Below, piece by piece: positions 33,618-46,908 of a stretch of 64,000 nt of DNA. This DNA comes from Ophioderma brevispina (taxonomy: Eukaryota; Echinodermata; Ophiuroidea; Amphilepidida; Ophiodermatidae): NCBI GenBank assembly GCA_023653785.1, contig JAMKCH010001616.1, positions 56,679 to 120,678 on the forward strand, in the 5' to 3' direction. Positions within the stretch are counted from its first letter, which is position 1. Each line of letters opens with the position of its first letter. The notes beneath the pieces were generated by a model that saw nothing but the letters and a program-made list of their open reading frames with translations, made no database searches and was not told the origin of the DNA. A program made the position numbers and the translations under genes.

Positions 33618-36600
33618 AATATATAAGAACAGTGAATTTATGTATATACATATTTCCTTCAAATTAATATAATTATTGTAAATTAAAATGGAAAATATCA
33701 TTACCAAAACGTGAAGGGTTTCAACAAGAGGTTTGGAAACTATCTATAAAAAAATATTGAAGTGAAAATGGGTTATACATTAGTGCTTGTTTATGCATTT
33801 GGGTTACAAAATATCTTGTTGTTTAACTTTGAATCCACACTAGATGATTTGAATATGTTACTTTATACAACATCAACAATTCAATTAATGTGCAGAAAAG
33901 GTGTAAATGAGTAAATGTTACTATTTTTGACACACTTTACCGTAATACCTGTATGTTGTGTTATCACTCTCAAAAGGAACTAAGGGTAGGTTGTGAAATT
34001 TATTCTCATAGAAAAGTATAGTTGGATCTGACAAAATTAAACGAACTATAAGTCTGAAAACAAGAAAAAATAATATAAATAAAACTCAACTGCGCGATTC
34101 AAAACTGACAAAAGTAGGCTCCTTGCGCTGCTCATCGCCCGGATAGTCCGCTTAGACAGTCAAGACATCTTACAATCGACGTCTAGTAAAGAACACAGCT
34201 AAAATGCATATTTGTGTTTATACCACTACTAAAATGCATCTTTATTTACGAATAACGTGCGCTGTAAACATACTGTGCATTTATTTAACAATAAAAAAAA
34301 AGGATCAAAAGACAATACTTGGCCGTAACTTTAAAATATAGCAAATACTTTGTGTCCATTTCGAGCCTATACGGCCTAAATTTATAAGAGAGTCTATTTG
34401 ACTGTGATATTATATCAACATTATTATTACACGATTATGGATTCTAAATTATAAGTTATTTACAGGAAAAATACGTAAATATTTAGGAACATACTGGCAG
34501 CAATTCTGTCAAAAAAAATCCATAAACTACAGGTTTATAGTTTAATTCAAATTCACTTTTTTTTTACATTTCATGCATATGTTTTACCAAAAATTACTGC
34601 ATTTTTACAGAATATGCACCGTAAAATGTTGGTTGACATTTATGGATAGGCCTACTAAGTTAGGATGTTCGTCAGTGCATTTTTACTCTCTACACTTACA
34701 ATCTCGTAATAAAATCGCCCAAATAGATGTTTTTCAGTGTTTTGATTGAATCAATTCTTTATACTGTAATTTTTACAGTAATTTTCGGCAGATCCTGTCA
34801 GTAAATACTGACAATTTATATATATATTTTTGAGTGTGGCAAATCGTCCTCTAATTGTACATTCGACCATCTTCTATAGGCCCACTGTGATGGGCCCCAT
34901 TGTTTGATCGAGCGAGGAGATGAATGTCGCAATATCCCATTGATCGATGGTCACTTTAACTCTGCCGTGGCGGTATTTCAGGTACACAGCAAAATACGAA
35001 TTCTATGGTCTGTTTGGGAGACTTTCATTTCCAAAAGTGAAATCTTTATATACTATAAATTGAAGTGTTTATTTTGGCTCAATATTTTGGGTATATTAAA
35101 ATAGCTCTGATATAGTATCAAAATAATGCCAAAAACTCAATTTCGCACAAAATGGTCGATGGCCTGTTTGGAAGACTCCGTACGATATGTACACTCCCCA
35201 GTGTATTTATCAGTGATCTACAATGACAGCAACACTTTCTGGGTCTTTTGTGCGTATCGACGATTAACAAGCTATCAAACATGGTTACTACTGATACCAG
35301 TATGTGTTCCTCATTGCGATTACCATGGCAATGTCCGATGGCACCAATTGTCAATGGCATGCCTTAACAAAGATTTCCTTCCTGATATCATTATCCTGTT
35401 GAAATGTGACTGATTTGGATTGGCAACCAGAATCCTTCGAATACTCAGCATCACATTGCCAATGCTCAAAACCTGACAGCCCCCACCCTGACTCAGATAG
35501 CAAGTTCCCTACTCATGTGGAAGACAGTCTTACTCAAATTGCAAGCCTCAAAACTAACCAGACATTGTCCACCCTTGACGATATAGCAAATACTCACACC
35601 TCGGACGGGCAATCTCACACACAGCGATGGACTTGACTCTCTCCTCATCTTCATTGAGTTTCATCTCATTCCGGTCCACACCCAACCTCTGCACTTTTCT
35701 CCGAAAATAGTTTAGAGTAACTCCAGCAATTCATTAGTGGCTTTTTTGAGTCCTTTGTGGCGGGTCCCTGGGTCTGTATTCCTTCTGAGTGCACTCGCAA
35801 GCTATCTATTCGCCAGCTCTTTTAATCCGCCATATTTACCACTCAAGATTTTGCGAACTCTATATTCTGCTGGATACTCAAAAACTCAACTTTGACATTC
35901 AATGTGCTATGTGTGGTTAAGAACCGATATTAAAATTTGAAATCATATGTTATTAATGAAATCTTTTTTCTCTGCAATGTTTGCAATAACTTATACTTTT
36001 GTCCCAGTGTGTGATATTGGTAGACGTTTCATATAACTCCCCTTTATAATATAGAGGTATTGTTGCAATTGATTCCGTCCTAAGCTAACTGCACTAATTC
36101 ATTTGGATTTCTAACTAAACAACGATCATAATGTTTGTTTGTCTGTAAAGCATTTATAACGAGAGTGGGGTGGCTCAATACTTGATTTTGGTTTCCGTAC
36201 CGTAAATCATTTTTAACCGAAAATCCTATCCCCACAATGCACCAGATGTACGAGTAGATGCAGCGCTTCCTGCAACGGCTCGCGGTTTATGTTGCGCCGT
36301 CTAGCGCACATTTTGTGGCGAAAAAATTACAAAGGCAATCAAAGAGTATTCGTTACTGGTAAAATTATGTACAGCAAACGGTTTCGCACAGTTATGACAT
36401 AAAATGACCGTATGACACAAACCCCCATAGAATATAGAGTGCGCTATTTATTTATCTACTCGTAAATGTCATGTTCTTGTATAGTATAAAGGAATAGTTT
36501 GTTGTTGACAATCACTATCAATATGCAGTTAAAGTTGCAAAGATTAAAAGTCTAATAATGGCTATTCCCATGGTTTCCCACCCCTCACCAGCAATGCGGT

Positions 36601-37184
36601 GTCACTCTTCGGGTCCATCACATCGATTTAAAAATGGTGGAACATAGTTTATTTGTTGTATTCCTTTAGACGCTCGAACATCCTCTTGACAATACCGGTT
36701 TTTCTTTTCGTTCTTTTCGACATGGCCGTCAAATTTTTCCGTTGGATCTTTAGCTATATTGAACAGCCTACACCTGCGTTCTTCCTGTGGTTCATCTGGC
36801 TCTTGGCATTCAAAGCCTGCTCTGGCGGGGGTTTCACTAATTGCTGGGTCCGATCATAGAAAACAAAATACATAATTTTAAAACTGTCATGACTACATAG
36901 CATTTAAAACGAAACATCGGAAACCAACGAAAATCTCTAATAAATATTGTAATTTTCACTAAAACCTGCGATGATGGCCATGGAGTTTATATCATCGCAA
37001 CCCACTAGTCTTGCTAGCACATATGTGAGAACTACGTATCCACTTAGTACTGCCTCAGCAACTTGAACATTTTCAACCTACATGGTACCTTATTAAAACT
37101 ATCAAATAGATTTTCTAAAAAAGTAGAACTCGTATTTTCAGTCATGCCATCCGTCTTGTCGGCCTAGCCTTGGCCCAACCGACC
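33618..37184. other. Intergenic, no recognised gene
   Basis: Very AT-rich between 33.6 and 34.9 kb. The two adjacent plus frames at 35126-35413 and 35406-35636 (95 and 76 residues) and the one at 36653-36859 (68 residues, hydrophobic) match no family I know. I cannot exclude a small exon among them. Confidence 0.45.
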
Positions 37185-37189
37185 TCCTA

Positions 37190-37305
37190 CACAACCCCGC
37201 CAAAGCTCGCCCACCATCCATCCAACCCCATCCATCATCCATGCATCATCCATGCATCATCCAATCCTCCATTCCACCATCCTCCATCCATCCAGCATCC
37301 ACTTC
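37190..37305. repeat. CATCC/CATGCATCATC low-complexity repeat
   Basis: Irregular tandem CATCCATC, CATGCATC and CCTCCATC words. A 61-residue frame over it is compositional. Confidence 0.85.
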
Positions 37306-37435
37306 AGCTACTTTTAGAAATAAGATTTTTAGGTCAAAGTTGCTATGTGGGCTGAAAATTGGAAATTGCCACTGCACCGTCGTGTTCCTTTACTTCTTCA
37401 AAACTTTTATTTTATAGATCGAAGTACTGTTTGAA

Positions 37436-40260
37436 GTCATCTATCTATCTATCTAAGCACCATGTCCCATAAGACGTTGGCTTTCTCGAACAAATTTCGA
37501 AAAACCATATATTCCTTCTTGCGGCTCCAATTGCCTTGTCGAAGGTGGTCCCACATATGTCATCTTCCATCTCTTCCGTGATCTCCCTTGTCCTGTTTTG
37601 CCTGCGACCGTTCCATAAAAATGCGTTTGGGTAAGGCTGATGTTTTCATTCTGCACAATGACCAAACCCAGTCGCTGTGAGCAGTGATACGAGCTAGATC
37701 CTTGGTTGAAAGTTGCAGGAGGAGATTCTGGACAGAACTTCTTTCATCTTCCGGTCTTATCCTTTCCAGTTGATATTAAGGATTTTTCTGAGCAATCGCA
37801 TCTCAAATGCTTCCTCACCAACTTCTTCATGTCCATTCTTTTTGAGGTTCCAATGTTTTCATCAAGGCCATCCAGGAGCACTGGGTTGACTAGTGTATTA
37901 GCAGTCGGAATTTGGTGGAGAGTGAGATGTCTTTATCACGCCAGACCTCGTGTGAATTTCCCTAGTTCTGTTGATGTGCCAAGATAATAATCGTGCTTTG
38001 ATTTCGCGTGTGGAGTCGGTTGATGGTGTTTACGTTACTCCCAAATACTTGATTCTGTTAACCTGCTCAGGGTGAACCATCAAGCTGGATCTTTACTGGG
38101 AGCTGGTCATCACGGGAGAATACAATACCATAGCTTTTGTTATAGGTATACTGATCTCCATCCCTATTTCTTTGCTACTGATGCACGTTTTGGCTCCATC
38201 CAAGTTTGTCATATCGTCCCTCTGAGTCGGCGATGAGAGCTATATCGTCAGCAAACGGAGGTCTTTTAATATTTGTAGCCATGCCCCGTTTATGCCCATG
38301 TTTTTACAGTTCTCAAAGAATAATTTTCTGCTAGATGTATTCGAGAAATATTTTGAATAGGTCTGGTGAAGAAGACATCCCTGCGCACGCCAATAGTTGT
38401 TTCAAACCACTCTTAAGATTTGTTTTTAAGGTCTGTTGCAGCTTTTAGCCTTGGTCTAGAGATCTCTGATGATGTTGATCAGTTTTTTGAGGCACACCAT
38501 AATTAAGCATCGCTGTAAAGAGGCCATCCGGTCATCCGATCGAATGCCTTCTTGTAGTCAATGAAGACAGCAAAAACTTCCCATCTTTCTTTCTCTAGGC
38601 GAATGTTGGATTAGATCTTCAGGGCCTAAGACCCTTGTTCAATGTGACGGCCAGGTCTGACCCTGCTTGTTCTTCTTCTATAATTGCTTCTACATAGGCT
38701 TTCATTCCGGTCCTATTTTCTTCCAGAAGAATTTGCGGAATGGTTAACAGGCTTGATAGTCCGTAGTTTCTGCACACTTGGGATTTCCTCCCTCTTTGGC
38801 ATGGTTAGAAAGGCTAGAGTTTTTTCCATTCTTCTGGAATGCTTTCATTATCCAGATGTCATTTGCAGATATTGTGCAATTGTGCAATTGATGCACTCAC
38901 CACCATGCGTTAAGCAGTTCTCCTGGATCTCAGCAAACCTGGGGCTCTGACTTACTTTTTGGACAGCTGCTTCAACTTCAGAATGGAGAATGGATGGCTC
39001 ACTATCCAGAAGTAAACATCTACCAGTCTCTGTATTTGATGGATGAAGACAGGAATGGTCAAGGTTAGGCTGATTGATTGTAGAGAGCCTTACCATATTC
39101 AAACCATTTTTGTTCTATTTCACAGCTGGATTGGAAATAATCTCACCATTACTACTACTGCGGATAGATTGATGTCGTCTTCTATCTACCGGCTATCTAC
39201 TACTACGCCCTAAGTTATATGGTGCTTGTGGTGTTGAAAGACCTCTTTGCTCTTGTTTCTTTTGCTGTTCTTCTCCAAGATGTACCTTTTGTCATTGTAC
39301 CATTTCTCTTTTGTCAGCTGGAAGGCCTTTTTTAATCAATTTGGTCAAGTGGTTGTAACTCTCTGACGACGTAGGATCGACTGGCCTTCCTTTCTTGCTT
39401 TCCTTTCCTTCTTTCATCTGTCTGTGCAAGAGTTGCATCGGAGATCAGGGCTTCTTCTTTACCCGGTGAATTCCAAGGACTTCATCTGCTGTCTCTTTGA
39501 TGATTGTGGTGGTTTTTTTTTCAAGCAAAGAGTCTTGCATTGGATTCATCTGGGTCTACTTCATCATCAAGCACCGAAACCTTTTTGCAGGTTTCAGCAG
39601 GTCACAGCTGAAATGCAGTTCTACTCTAGGGTCATCAAGCTTGGTAAGTTCCACTTCTTTTCTTTTGGCCTTTCTTCTCAACTTTGAATTTCACCCTCAT
39701 CTTGGCAATTACAGGGAGTGGTCTGATCCCACATCAACACTTTGACATGGATCGGGTGTTATCCACTGCTGTCTCCACCTATCTCTAATCAGGATCATGT
39801 CATAATCATGTTCCTTAGTCTTTGATCGGGTGAAATCCATTTTCCAACTTCCTTGAAGGTTTTTTGGTGTTGAAGAGAGTCTGTTTGTTCATCTCTCCAT
39901 ATCCGTATCTCCCAATATTAGGTCCCCAGGTTTCATGATCTTTCCCCTACCTTGGCATTCCAATCCCCCATGATGATAAGTAGTTCTTGTTTGGGCTGCT
40001 CAACTTGCTTTGGGTAGGGTGGCAATAGAAGTCTTCAACTGACATCATCAGGATGGAAGATGTTTGCGCATACACTTGGGAATCTCGTGATGTTTAGGGC
40101 CTTGACCTCTGCATCTGATGGACATATGCGTTCCACTAAGTGGAATCAAAGCTAAGTTGGACTGGTATGCAGTGTCACTCCAAAGAATCGCTACACACCT
40201 GCTTGTCCCTGTTTGCTGGCTCCAGAAGTCTGATTTTACACCCCTCTCAAGATCCATAAC
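37436..40260 (-). pseudogene. Endonuclease/reverse-transcriptase LINE, frameshifted, with (AGAT)n tail
   Basis: Reading the minus strand from 40.26 kb: GVAILWSDTAY-like and NVSVYAQT (start of an APE-type endonuclease), EDFYCHPTQ, then the GRYGYGEMN-type region and NGFHPIKD. After a long degraded middle come the RT blocks PEEWKKTLAFLTMPK (38.83 kb), EEEQAGSD (38.67 kb, normally QAGFRPG), FAVFIDYKKAFDR (38.56 kb) and ADDIALIADSE (38.24 kb, catalytic ADD retained). A basic C-terminal GQGRSRKRW...R segment ends with a stop at about 37453. Immediately after the stop the minus strand has AGAT repeats (37440-37456), a microsatellite tail typical of some LINE clades. Frameshifts abound and it cannot encode an intact protein. 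This type is often annotated as craniofacial-development-protein-2-like in invertebrate genomes. Confidence 0.8.
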
Positions 40261-41708
40261 TCATTGGTCTTTCCATCGCAACACTGCCAACCTAACAACA
40301 TCCCATTTCAATCTTTGCCTCTCTTACCAGAAGGTGTCACTTCGTTCCTGAACCCAGGATGTTTTTTTCTAAACATTCCCGGTACCTGATGTTTCTCTTT
40401 GTTTTTGGGGCACTACTCAAATTCAGACATCCTTTCTTTCTATCGCAATTTATGCTCAACTATACACTTTCCGAGAATTGGCTTTCGGTGTGTAGCATCA
40501 TAAGCTGAGGATCTAATCTGTTTAGGGTAAATGTCTCTTCCCCATTTTGAATTGGTAGACACACTCTCCGGGCGGGGTTCCCTCATGAAGTGCGGGGGAC
40601 ACACAAATAATATTTTAGCCAGGCGACCTCCCAGCTGGCATGTCCTTTTTCTATTTCCCTTCATGTTTAACAAACTAATTCTTTGTTCACTAAAAAAGGT
40701 GCTATAATCACGGAACGACAGAATGGGTGATGTCCCACAATAAAAAAAAAAAAACTTCTCTCCATTCCGCAATGACAAGACAAATCAAAACGACTTTTAA
40801 ACTTAATTGTTCACACTATTTAAGAATTGTGGTGACATAATCACTACGGAGGCTATTGCTGCTAGCCCAATAGTCAGGATGTTAGAAGGAGTCTTTGTAA
40901 TCAGAATTTAATGACACATGGCTCTAACAATTAAATCCACAAAAAAAAATAATACTCCACTCTATTAGTTAACAGATAATGATAGAGTCACATCACCAGC
41001 TGGCACCCCACCTAGCATTGGTCACCACAAAGAAGATAGAAGATCTTTCCCCATTTGGAACTTCCTCTTCTCCCATATCCTGTGCGTCCGTGTGGGGTTT
41101 ACTCAGACGGGACGACGCCGTCACCATCCTCTGGGATCTGTGTCCTGTACCTCCCCCCCAGACGGATTATTCAGTTTGAGTGTTGAACTACTCTCTAAGG
41201 ATTAGGCCCCTCTAACCTACAGACCAGAATGGAAACCATTATCTTAGCCAACAGAAAACTACCAAGTCAAGCAATTGGCTTACTTATCAAGAAGCCAACC
41301 AGTGGCTCACCTATCCTAGCCAGCTGGGTTGCGAAGAATGTAAAGTTGGAGAAAGTTTCAGAACATTTAGGTTAGAGAAATCAGGAAGATTGAAATAAGG
41401 ATAGAGTGAAGTATTACAGGAGCACCAATGGGTATAAGAGAGCCATTGGGAAAAATCCAGCACACTGAGGCTTATGAAATTGCCAAGCTGCCAAGGTGCC
41501 AGCGTGTGCTGCAAAAGGTAATTTTTCACTCCCCGTACCAAACAGGTGGCACAAAAACCACACAAAAATCCCTGTTACACTCCATATGTGCCTGTCCCAG
41601 TTCTTTTAAGCAATTTTATATGGTCATAGCACTCCTATTTGCAGAACACTTATTATAACAAATTTCATTCAATTTTTGAATTGGGAATGGTAGAAGTTAA
41701 CACCTTTG

Positions 41709-41734
41709 TCTACTATACTATACTATACTATACA
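41709..41734. repeat. (TATAG)n microsatellite, LINE 3' tail in unit 1
   Basis: TACTATACTATACTATAC on the plus strand directly follows the end of the minus-strand LINE coding remnant. The same tail is at 43589-43608 in unit 2. Confidence 0.85.
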
Positions 41735-42480
41735 GGTCTTATAAGCGCTCTTACAAAGACAAAACAATCCACAAGCGCTTGACAAAAGAAATAAGGAATA
41801 TAATCCATAAAACAAACAAAATCATAATCAAATAAGTGAGCCTTTAAAAGAGAACGGAAAGTTGCCGTGTTTGCGCAATGACGGATTGGTGAGGGAGTTT
41901 GGTTTCCAGAAGAGATGTCCAGCAAAATAGAAGCCTTTATTACCATTAGTACGGGTGTGAGGAACAACAGAAGCCTGGTGTCCGGAGCAGAGCGTAATCC
42001 ACTTCTGTTGGAATGTAAGGCTGAATGAGTTTCAGTGATGTCGATGGCGACTTTGTTGGATCCAGAAACCATGTGTAAAATTAGTCAAGAGTTTGAATTT
42101 GCTGCGACTAGGTATGGTACCAGTGAGTTCTCGAGAAGAGAGCCGTGGCATGGTCATAGTTGTTTGCCTTAAAGATATGCTTTGCAGCACGGTTCTGAAC
42201 GTTGAATGTTTCATTACGGTTTCTTGACCTGCACACCTAGATTAGCGTTTTGTAAGTACACAACACCAAGTTGTTAATGTAGCAGAGCACATAATGTCAG
42301 AAGCACCAATGGTTAGCTTTTCACCGCTGAATAAAGAATGTTGCAAATCGAGGACTGGATATGACAAAAAACTCATTTTTAGTTTCATTAACCGAAAGCA
42401 TGTTTGTGGTCCAATCCAAAATTTGATATCTGTGATACATTTAGTAGAGTGCAAGGGCATTGTCCAGTTCAAATTGTATT
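41735..42480 (-). pseudogene. CR1-like LINE reverse transcriptase, C-terminal end (unit 1)
   Basis: Minus-strand fragments in order: CITDIKFWIG...LMKLKMS (42.4 kb), LTIGASDI (42.3 kb), RELTGTIPSRSKFKLLTNFTH (42.1 kb), LRSAPDTRLL, then ATFRSLLKAHLFDYDF (41.85 kb). They follow the C-terminal region of CR1-like reverse transcriptases, after the YADD box. The element is 5'-truncated here because unit 2 begins at about 42510. Frameshifts separate the pieces. Confidence 0.8.
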
Positions 42481-43609
42481 ACTTGGACTGTAAACCGAAT
42501 GGACCAGTTGTATGTCGTGGCGGGGTCTCGAGGAAGTGCGGGGAGCCTTTTTAGGAAGCCAGGCGAACCTCCCATCTGGCTTGTCTTTTTTCTTATCTTG
42601 CGCTTCCTTTTTTTTTTTTGTTCGTGGCTTCACGGCTACAGAATGGGTGATGTCCCACTCTCTCTCTCCCATTCGCAGTAAGCGAACTAAAGTGTTGGTT
42701 TGCTTCCAATATTGATTGTGTGACATAATCAATACTAGCCTATTGCTGGCTGCCCAATATCAGGATGTTTAGAAGTAGTCCGTTGTAATCAGATTGTTAT
42801 GACAAAAGGGGCTTCTAACAATTAAAAATTCCACAAAAAAAAATAATACTTCACTCTATTAGTTAAAAGATAATAGATAGAGTCAACATCACCAACTGGC
42901 ACCCACACTAGCATTGGTCAGCCACAAAGAAGATAGACGATGCTGCCCATTTGGAAAACTCTCCCATCTCCGTGTGCGTCCGTGTGTGGTTACGTCGTCA
43001 CCATCCATCTGGGGATCTTGTGTCCCCTGTACCCCATACGGATATTACAGTTTATGTTTGAACTACTCTCTACTGATTAGGCCCTCTAACCTACCACACA
43101 GAATGAAACCATTATCCTAGCCAACAGAAACTACCAAGTCAACCATGGCTTACGTATCATATCAAAAGCTCACCATTGTCTCAACCGTATCCTAGCCAGC
43201 TGGGTTGCGAAGACGAAAGTTGGAGAAAAGTTTCACAGAAAAGGAGTTATAGAAAGCAGGAAGATTGAAATAAGGATAGAGGAAGTATTACAACAGGAGC
43301 ATCAACCCAAAGGGGTAAGAAAGAGCCCCATTGGGAAAAACCAGCACACTGAGGCTGATGAAGTTGCCAAAGCGCCAAAGGTGCCAGCGTGTTGCTGGCA
43401 CAGGTTCCCACTTTTCAGCTCACCCGCACCACCGTGGCACCCGTCCCTGGTAACACTCCATATGTGCCTGTCCCAGTTCTTTTTAAGCATTTTAATGGTC
43501 ATAGCACTCTATTTGCAGAACACTTTTTATAAACAAATTTCATTCATTTGAAATGTTGGGATATGGTAAGAGTTCACCTTTGTAGTACTATACTATACTA
43601 TACTATACA

Positions 43610-44690
43610 GGTACTTATAAAGCGCTCTTACAAAAACAAACCAAGTACCTACAACGCTTGACAAATAGAAATATAAGAGAATATAACATAAAACAACAAA
43701 ATCAATAATCAAATTAATTGGAGCCTTTAAAAGAGAACCGGAAAGTTGCCAGTGTTTGGCATGACGATATGGTGAGGTAGTTTGTTCCAGAGAGATGGTC
43801 CCGCAAAATAGAGCCTTTATTACCAGTTTGAGTGCGGGTGTGAGGAACAACACGAAGCCTGGCTGTCCTGAGCAGAGCGTAATCAACTTCTGCTGGGAAT
43901 GTAAGTCTGAATGAGTTCAGTGATGTAAGATGGCAACTTTGTGATCCAGAAAATTGTAAAAAGCTATCAAGAGTTTGCAATTGGAGGGACTAGGTATGGG
44001 TAACCAGTGGAAGTTCTCGAAGAAGAGGGTGGCATGGTCATATTTTTTGCCTTAAAGATGAGTTGGCAGCACGGTTCTGGAAGCGTTGAGTTCATACGGT
44101 TTAATGACCTGCACACAGAGATATGCGTTGTATTTTAACACAACACCAAGGTTGTTACTGGTTAGAAGATGGCACAATAATGTCAGCACCAATGGTTAGT
44201 TCACCTTTGATAAAGAATGTTCAAGTCGAGGACTGGATATGACAAAAACTCAGTTTTAGTTTCATTTAACCGAAGCATGAATGTTGTGGTCCATCCAAAA
44301 ATTGGATATCTGTGATACATGGGAGCTAAGAGTTGCAAAGGGCATGCCAGTTCAAATTTATTACGTGAACTGAAAGAAATGTACAGTTGTTGGCGTCAAG
44401 CGTAGAAGTGGTATTTCACATCTTATATCCTTAATGATGTTCGGCACTGGGATGAGTGTATAAAGGAGAATGACTGTGGGCCGATAACAGAACATTGTGG
44501 GAGGCCAAAGTTAGCCGTTTGCAAATCAGAAAGTTCACCAGCAATTTTACCCTGTTTGTGCGGTTACTCAGGTAGAATTATTAAACCATTCGCGAACATT
44601 ACCACGAATACCAAAAAACAATAGTCAACATGTTTTAAAGACCATCATGCTAAATGGTTTGTCAAAAGCTGCGAAGGTCAAGCCACACCA
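43610..44690 (-). pseudogene. CR1-like LINE reverse transcriptase, longer fragment (unit 2)
   Basis: Same C-terminal region as unit 1 (for example VDYALLRTARLRVVP and ATFRFSFKGSN) but extending further 5'. It includes LPQCSVIGPQSFSLYTHP at about 44.5 kb, corresponding to the PQGSVLGP.LF motif of the palm, and an upstream GNVREWF-like segment at about 44.6 kb. It ends in the (TATAG)n tail at 43.59 kb. Frameshifts are more frequent than in unit 1. Confidence 0.8.
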
Positions 44691-46000
44691 GAAAAGTAGA
44701 ACACCAGAAAAAAAAAGAAAACACCAGAAAGACAGTAATGAGCCAATCAGAAGCAAAAATGCAAAAGAGGCTAATTTTGTTTAGAGCAGGGAAATAAACT
44801 CGGCTGTTAAAAGTTTAAATAGTGTTTTTATTCTTGAGATATTTTTTAATAAAAAACAGCTGTAATAATTCAAGATTCCCTACACAATCAATCATTAAAA
44901 TTGTTGGTTTTTACCGTAGATTCCAGGCAATCGTCTCCAGTTCACCAGTCGCAAACCAGCCGTCACAATAGAACTATTTCGCTAACTGTGGTAGGGGACG
45001 ATGAACGTGTTAGACCTCCGTTCTTGGTGATGTGCATTTGCAATGAAACTGGTAAAAACGGATTTATGAAACATTCTATAATCGTTAACAGATTGATCAT
45101 GAAAGCTACTTCCTCGGATGGGACGTGTAAGCGTGGTCCCGTGTACAGGAGTCCCACAACTGTACATATACATCGCACGTCAGTGCGAATAAGCATAGGG
45201 TGTAAACCCTAATGTTCCCATCCGCCACCCAGTCTAAAAAAAGCGAGCCATGTTTTAGGAGCGTCGCTATCATGGAATCATGCGGACCCTGAGCACTTAC
45301 TAGTTAAATAAATGCTGACACCACCACAAGCATTACCAATGACTTGTGGGATACGCTAAGAAGAGAGGCACTGTGTAAAAATATATTGGTCAGAGGCAGC
45401 TTCAAAGCTGAACCACCGGTTGGTTGCAAGCCCTCAGGGAGGTTATTTAGAATCGCATGAAACGGCGGACCTGCGAGACTCACCGAGTGTCAAAAGTTTC
45501 CATATTAATAAAAAATTAGCACTGTGCATTACTACTGTGTTAAAACGTACATTCGTCATGGCCAATACGAACATCACACTATTTGGACGCCATATTGAAA
45601 AAAGCAAAAACACGTGGTTGATCTTTGCGACGCGTAACTTTCCGAACAAACCGCATGCTTGCTTGACGATGTTGCTTGGATGTCTACCCTTTTAAAAGTT
45701 GAAATTTTATAAGTCATGAAAATAATCTGTGATATAAAAATTCATTGTAAAATGCTACAAAATACTAATTAAATGATCAACATTTTCCAATTGATTTTCT
45801 TGAATGATAAAACTCATTTGTCCTGCATTCTTTAAATTTGGGGCAACTAAAACCTTTTGGACAAATTAATGTTTTCAGTGTTTGCCACTCTAGCCTTTTA
45901 AAATAAAACACCACGTGAACTGCCGTCAACCCCAGTTGATTTTGAAGGCGTCCCTATCTTGAAACTATTACTGCTTGGTAAATAGGTCAACCATACTTAC
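44691..46000. other. Region downstream of the arylsulfatase exons; further exons not found
   Basis: No later sulfatase exon (LHNID or DWKL motifs) was recognised in this stretch. The overlapping opposed frames at 44901-45212 and 44963-45196 and the frames at 45420-45695 match nothing I know. Confidence 0.5.
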
Positions 46001-46245
46001 ATAATAGAATTCCAGACATTGTATCCATCAGTGGCTTTTTTCATTCAACTTCCTCCCGCTAACGTACGATGTAGGAAACCAATCACTCACATCGATTAAA
46101 GCTTGGCTCGTTGTACCTCTGACGTCATTAGGTAACAGGGGACTATGAATAAAACCAACTCCGTGGACGCCTCCCCCTCCCAGAGGGTGCCTTTTCTCCC
46201 CTCGCAATGGCCAGTTGTTAGCAACAGGTACATCTCCACCATTAT
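46001..46245 (-). CDS. Arylsulfatase-B-like exon (DNGG...WPLRG...DWFPT...DGYNVWNS)
   Basis: The minus strand after acceptor ...CAACTACTAG (46246) reads DNGG...NNWPLRG, then K-G-T-L-W-E-G in a shifted frame, GVGFIHSPLLP, ALIDVSDWFPT, a shifted RLAGG-like part, and DGYNVWNSI before donor GTAAGT (46000). These are the mid-to-late segments of type I sulfatases of the arylsulfatase B family (lysosomal/secreted enzymes removing sulfate from glycosaminoglycans). The active-site CxPSR lies in an exon not seen. Apparent indels fall in G and A runs (after WPLRG and in a six-A run near 46030), which suggests base-call errors as much as decay. Phase at the acceptor (G|AT) fits the upstream exon. Confidence 0.8.
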
Positions 46246-46908
46246 CTAGTAGTTGAATGAAAAGCCCATTGGTGAGATTTGGGAATGTCATTTTATCTTT
46301 GAATTTAAATACACATAATTATCAAGTCATATATACTCGGGCTTGTATTAAACAAGTATGTTTCAATTGATACACTTACATTTTTTCCGACTGGATAACC
46401 TAATATAAATGTTAAATCAAACTAAACAATAATAATAACGCTTGGATTTGGGATCGAACCCAAGATTTTCGGATTACAAAACTAGCGCCCAAATACGCAC
46501 GCCACACAATCCGAACGGCAGAACACCCCTATTTTGTAATAAACCATTAACGGAATAAAGTGCACACATACTCATGAATAGCACCACTATGGACGAGTTG
46601 AAAATATTTGGTCCAGGACCATCTTCGGGCCAAAAACCTCATACAATGGACGCATATGGCCAAATGGGCCAGTTCTCTATACACTGGTACAAATCAAGAT
46701 TAAAATCGGGCGCTGACTGTCCCTCAATATTTTATTTTCGTATTTGATACTATGGTATAATAAACCCTGTAGAAACCCGTTGTTCAGGTATTTGTCATTG
46801 CAATCTTTACAGAATAATCAGTTGCGGTTGATGGTTATTTCTTCAACTGAAGCTATTTTTACAAAAAATAAAAAGAATGCTTTCCTCGTGCTTTAATTTT
46901 AAACGTAC
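46246..46908 (-). other. Intron of the arylsulfatase-like gene
   Basis: The donor GTACGT at 46908 and acceptor CTACTAG at 46246 join in consistent phase, reading IFYTDNGG across the splice. The intron contains a tRNA-like SINE head at 46443-46520. Confidence 0.7.
46443..46520 (-). mobile_element. tRNA-derived SINE head in the intron
   Basis: Minus strand: TTCGGATTGTGTGGCGTGCG (A-box side) and CTTGGGTTCGATCCCAAA (T-arm/B-box). The anticodon arm is not clean. It is interpreted as a SINE fragment. Confidence 0.7.

Larger units (their letters stand above)
40560..44420. repeat. Direct ~1.9-kb tandem duplication containing a LINE 3' end
   Basis: Unit 1 (about 40560-42510) and unit 2 (about 42511-44420) are collinear: AACTGGCACC/CAGCTGGCACC at 40997 and 42890, the TACTATACTATACTA microsatellite at 41711 and 43589, and the LINE coding ends at 41.8 and 43.7 kb. 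Flanking non-LINE DNA is duplicated too, so this is segmental and not two insertions. Unit 2 has more one-base indels. Confidence 0.85.

Noticed and set aside
44901..45212. 103-residue plus-strand gene or final arylsulfatase exon
   Set aside because: No sulfatase C-terminal motif in either strand, and the opposite strand is equally open.
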